This document shows, one piece after another, positions 61,443-64,000 of a stretch of 64,000 bases of DNA. The stretch is taken from NCBI GenBank assembly GCA_027013095.1, contig JALUYI010000011.1, positions 25,111-89,110 of the forward strand, in the 5' to 3' direction. The notes beneath the pieces are model-generated. The model worked only from the letters and a program-made list of their open reading frames with translations. It made no database searches and was not told where the DNA came from. Made by a program: the position numbers and the translations under genes. Each line of letters starts with the position of its first letter. Positions within the stretch are counted from its first letter, which is position 1. Source of the DNA: Paracoccaceae bacterium. Its GTDB lineage: Bacteria > Pseudomonadota > Alphaproteobacteria > Rhodobacterales > Rhodobacteraceae.

Positions 61443-63170
61443 ATGACGGATCAGACAGGGCGCGCCGAACTGCGCCGGGCGTTGCGCGCCAGTTGGACGC
61501 TGTTCTTTTCGACATTTCTGTTCAGCTTTTTCGTGAACGCGCTGATGCTGACCGGCCCGATCTACATGCTGCAGGTTTATGATCGTGTGCTGGGCAGTCG
61601 CTCGCCCGAGACATTGATCGCGCTGACCCTTCTTGTGGCGTTCCTCTATGTCATCATGGCGGTACTGGATTATGCCCGCGGGCGTGTTTTGGCCCGTGCC
61701 GGCGGTCGGTTTCAGGCGCTTCTGGACCGGCGAGTGTTTGATACCGGGTTGCGGCTAGCCACCCTGAGCGCCACAAGGTCCGGTCCCGACGTCGGCCTGC
61801 GCGATCTCGAGGCGGTCCAGCGGCTGTTGTCATCGCCCGCCCTGATCGCGGTTTTTGATATCCCTTGGACGCCGGTATTCCTGCTGGCGATTTTCGTTTT
61901 TCACCCGTGGCTTGGCTATCTGGCCGTCAGCGGCGGAGCGGTCCTGATTGCCTTCACCGGCCTCAACCAATTAACGACCAAACACCTTGTGGCCGAGGCA
62001 AATCATGCCAGCGTTCGGGCTGATCAGTTTGCCGAAAATGTCGTGCAAGAGGCGGAGCTGGTACAGAGCCTCGGGATGCGCGGGGCGGTTCGCGATCGCT
62101 GGGCGCTTTTGCGCGACCGATCGCTGCAAAGGACGATGTCGGCCAGTGATTTTACCGGCACGTTCCTCAGCGGGTCAAAGGCGCTGCGGCTGTTCTTGCA
62201 ATCCGCGATGCTGGGGCTTGGCGCGTATCTGGTTCTCAAGGGGCAGATGAGCGCCGGGGCGATGGTTGCTGGCTCGATCCTGCTGGGGCGCGCTCTGGCG
62301 CCGGTCGAGCAGGCCATCGCGCAATGGCCCATGGTCCTGCGTGCGCAAGCGGGATGGCACCGCCTATCAGAGCGTCTGACGCATATCCCCCCCGATGCGG
62401 CACGAACTCCGCTGCCGGTGCCCCGCGCGCATCTAAAGGTCGATCAGCTGACCGTGATTCCGCCCGGGGAAAAACAGCCAACCTTGCGGATGATGTCCTT
62501 TCGTCTCATGCCCGGGCAGGCGTTGGGGGTGATCGGACCAAGCGGTGCCGGCAAAACGACATTGGCTCGCGCCCTGATCGGCGTCTGGCCTGTGGCCGGA
62601 GGAAAGGTGCGTCTGGACGGAGCCCCAATCCAGCAATATCACCCTGATGTTCTGGGGCGCTATTTTGGCTATCTGCCGCAGCGGGTTTCGCTGTTTGAGG
62701 GCACGGTTGCGGAAAATATTGCCCGCATGTCAAGCCGACCCGACGCGGACAAGGTGGTTGCTGCGGCAAAAATGGCCGCTGCGCACCAAATGATCCTGCG
62801 TCTGCCAAACGGCTATGACACCCGGGTCGGTCCCAACAATGGGCGCCTGTCCGGGGGGCAGATTCAACGCATTGGTCTGGCCCGCGCGGTTTTTGGCGAT
62901 CCCGTGGTGCTGGTCCTTGATGAGCCCAGTTCCAATCTCGATGCCGAGGGTTCGGCGGCGCTGAATGGGGCGATTCGGGCGATGAAGGGTCGTGGAAAAT
63001 CGGTTATCATCATGGCTCATCGTCCCGCGGCTATCGTTGAATGTGACCTTCTTTTGTTGATCGAGGGCGGTTGCCGCCGCGCCTTTGGTCCGCGCGATGA
63101 AGTCCTGAAGAAACGGGTGAAAAACCATGTGCAACTGGCCAAACCCGCGGATTTGACGGGGCGGCCATGA
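61443..63170 (+). CDS. Type I secretion system ABC transporter (PrtD family)
   Basis: This is a 575-residue fused permease-ATPase. An N-terminal six-helix exporter domain (FSTFLFSFFVNALMLTGPIYMLQVYDRVLGSRSPETL) is followed by an ATPase with Walker A GPSGAGKTT, Q-loop GYLPQRVSLFEGTVAENIARM, signature LSGGQIQRIGLARAV and Walker B LVLDEPSSNLD. It exports a C-terminal-signal protein such as an RTX protein. It overlaps the HlyD-type gene by 4 nt. Confidence 0.93.
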   Translation: MTDQTGRAELRRALRASWTLFFSTFLFSFFVNALMLTGPIYMLQVYDRVLGSRSPETLIALTLLVAFLYVIMAVLDYARGRVLARAGGRFQALLDRRVFDTGLRLATLSATRSGPDVGLRDLEAVQRLLSSPALIAVFDIPWTPVFLLAIFVFHPWLGYLAVSGGAVLIAFTGLNQLTTKHLVAEANHASVRADQFAENVVQEAELVQSLGMRGAVRDRWALLRDRSLQRTMSASDFTGTFLSGSKALRLFLQSAMLGLGAYLVLKGQMSAGAMVAGSILLGRALAPVEQAIAQWPMVLRAQAGWHRLSERLTHIPPDAARTPLPVPRAHLKVDQLTVIPPGEKQPTLRMMSFRLMPGQALGVIGPSGAGKTTLARALIGVWPVAGGKVRLDGAPIQQYHPDVLGRYFGYLPQRVSLFEGTVAENIARMSSRPDADKVVAAAKMAAAHQMILRLPNGYDTRVGPNNGRLSGGQIQRIGLARAVFGDPVVLVLDEPSSNLDAEGSAALNGAIRAMKGRGKSVIIMAHRPAAIVECDLLLLIEGGCRRAFGPRDEVLKKRVKNHVQLAKPADLTGRP

Positions 63171-63934
63171 GGGGGCATCCCTCGCCGCGGGATCCGGGGG
63201 CCCGGAAACGGGCGGGATCACTGCGCACGGTTGGCCCTTTGCTTGCCGGGTATCTGGCGCTGGTGGTTCTGGTCCTCGGCTTTGGTGGTTGGAGTGTAAC
63301 AAGCAGGATTTCCGGGGCGATTATCGCGCCGGGCCGGTTGGAAGTTGCCCAAAACCGTCAGGTTGTCGAGCATCTCCAAGGCGGGGTGGTCCGGCAAGTT
63401 CTGGTCCACGAAGGGACGATTGTAACGGCCGGTGAGGTCCTCATCCGTCTGGATGCTCGCGCCAAAAAATCCGAACTGCAGGCAATCGAGGGCCAGTATT
63501 TCGAACTGCAGGCCCGTCGCGCGCGTCTTGAGGCCGAGCGCGATGACAAACGTACGATTGACTTTGACGCGGCTCTGCGGCGGGCGGCCCAGGGTCACCC
63601 CGAGATGCAGGGGTTAATCGACGGGCAGGTTCGCCTGTTTGCGGCCCGGCGCGCGTCGCTGGCGAAGGAGGCCGCACAGATGGCGGGCCAGCAACAGCAG
63701 ATCAAGGCCGAGATCAGAGGGCTGGAGGCGCAATATGTTGCCCAGAAAAAACAGCACGCGCTGGTTCTGGATGAGCTTTCAACCAAGAAAAAACTGTTGG
63801 CTAAGGGTCTGGTCCCAGCGTCACAAGTGTCGGCGCTGGCGCGCGAAGCGGCGCGACTCGAGGGGGTCATGGGGCTTGAAGTTACCCACAAGTTTTCGCG
63901 GGCATGCATTTTTCTCTTGATCGAGCGGACGTGA
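63167..63934 (+). pseudogene. HlyD/PrtE membrane fusion protein, 3'-truncated
   Basis: The first approximately 233 residues are a normal periplasmic adaptor: one membrane helix (LLAGYLALVVLVLGFGGWSV), IIAPGRLEVAQNRQVVEHLQGGVVRQVLVHEGTIVTAGEVLIRLD, then coiled-coil helices with LVPASQVSALAREAARLEG. Family members are about 430 residues, but here the frame changes to an unrelated 22-residue tail after about 63866 and stops at 63934. The second coiled coil and the lipoyl/beta-barrel C-terminus are missing. The protein is probably non-functional. The cause is inferred to be an insertion at about 63867. Confidence 0.65.
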
Positions 63935-64000
63935 ACGTGATTCGTTTTCTGGCACCTTCAACAAATCGGGTGCAGGCATGGGACAGAGTTGGGTGGGTGA
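63867..64000. mobile_element. Possible insertion-sequence end inside the hlyD-type gene
   Basis: The sequence from about 63867 to the window end shares nothing with the expected HlyD C-terminus and is less GC-rich than its surroundings. A plus-strand frame from ATG 63902 stays open to 64000. Terminal repeats and target duplication cannot be checked because the other end lies outside. The family was not recognised. Confidence 0.35.

Overview
This 64 kb window looks like chromosomal DNA from an alphaproteobacterium of the Rhodobacterales (Roseobacter-like Rhodobacteraceae). The evidence is: high GC, mipZ instead of minCDE, a separate Fo operon with paired b' and b genes, a Hint-domain protein, a GT14 glycosyltransferase/sulfotransferase pair of Rhodobacterales type, reductive pyrimidine catabolism through PreT/PreA, and short intergenic repeats of a kind I associate with this group. 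It is gene-dense and mostly housekeeping or catabolic. No rRNA, CRISPR array or prophage is visible. One tRNA-Arg(ACG) is present.

Layout. 1-4 kb: a partial GGDEF-EAL protein, ttcA, yidD, a cysteine-free DsrC/TusE homologue, rnpA and rpmH. 4.3-8 kb: a TVP38 membrane protein paired with a pyridine nucleotide-disulphide oxidoreductase, an orphan histidine kinase and tRNA-Arg. 8-11.5 kb: a peroxiredoxin-like protein, a poly-aspartate Hint protein and mipZ. 11.6-16.6 kb, minus strand: a translation operon ffh, chorismate mutase, rpsP, bluB, rimM, trmD, rplS, rpmE.

16.9-30.6 kb is a pyrimidine-degradation locus: preT-preA, two RutR-like TetR regulators, a nitrilase-type and an M20-type carbamoyl amidohydrolase, dihydropyrimidinase, and an NMT1/THI5-type ABC transporter. 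Two exact RutR-type operators lie in the divergent promoter at 23.1 kb. Together these genes could import a pyrimidine and convert it by way of dihydropyrimidine and N-carbamoyl-beta-amino acid to a beta-amino acid, CO2 and ammonia. A DMT exporter and a fatty acid desaturase sit inside the locus.

30.6-42.3 kb: a DUF3131 protein, an ArsR regulator, the ATP synthase Fo operon (atpI-B-E-F'-F), a tyrosine-rich secreted protein, an OmpA lipoprotein, an AraC-OGT fusion, nth, a PfkB kinase, a sulfotransferase diverging from a GT14 glycosyltransferase, and a HIT protein. 42.3-48.1 kb: phenylacetate genes (TetR, paaK, thiolase, paaI, paaZ). 48.1-51.2 kb: znuA diverging from zur-znuCB across a clear Zur box. 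51.3-55.5 kb: a carnitine-like acyl-CoA cluster. 55.7-57.4 kb: glnK-amtB. 57.6-61.3 kb: a class A PBP and mlaA-mlaC. 61.4-64 kb: a type I secretion ABC transporter followed by an HlyD-family gene whose 3' part has been replaced by unrelated sequence, perhaps the edge of an insertion sequence.

The most unexplained signals are several intergenic repeat families. One is a 45-nt element that starts exactly at the stop codons of two unrelated genes 57 kb apart. Others are an inverted repeat that contains the rnpA stop codon, a dispersed 'GTATTT...CAAAG' element, and a nested inverted repeat at 54.2-54.3 kb. All functional calls come from reading the translated sequence. No database search was run.
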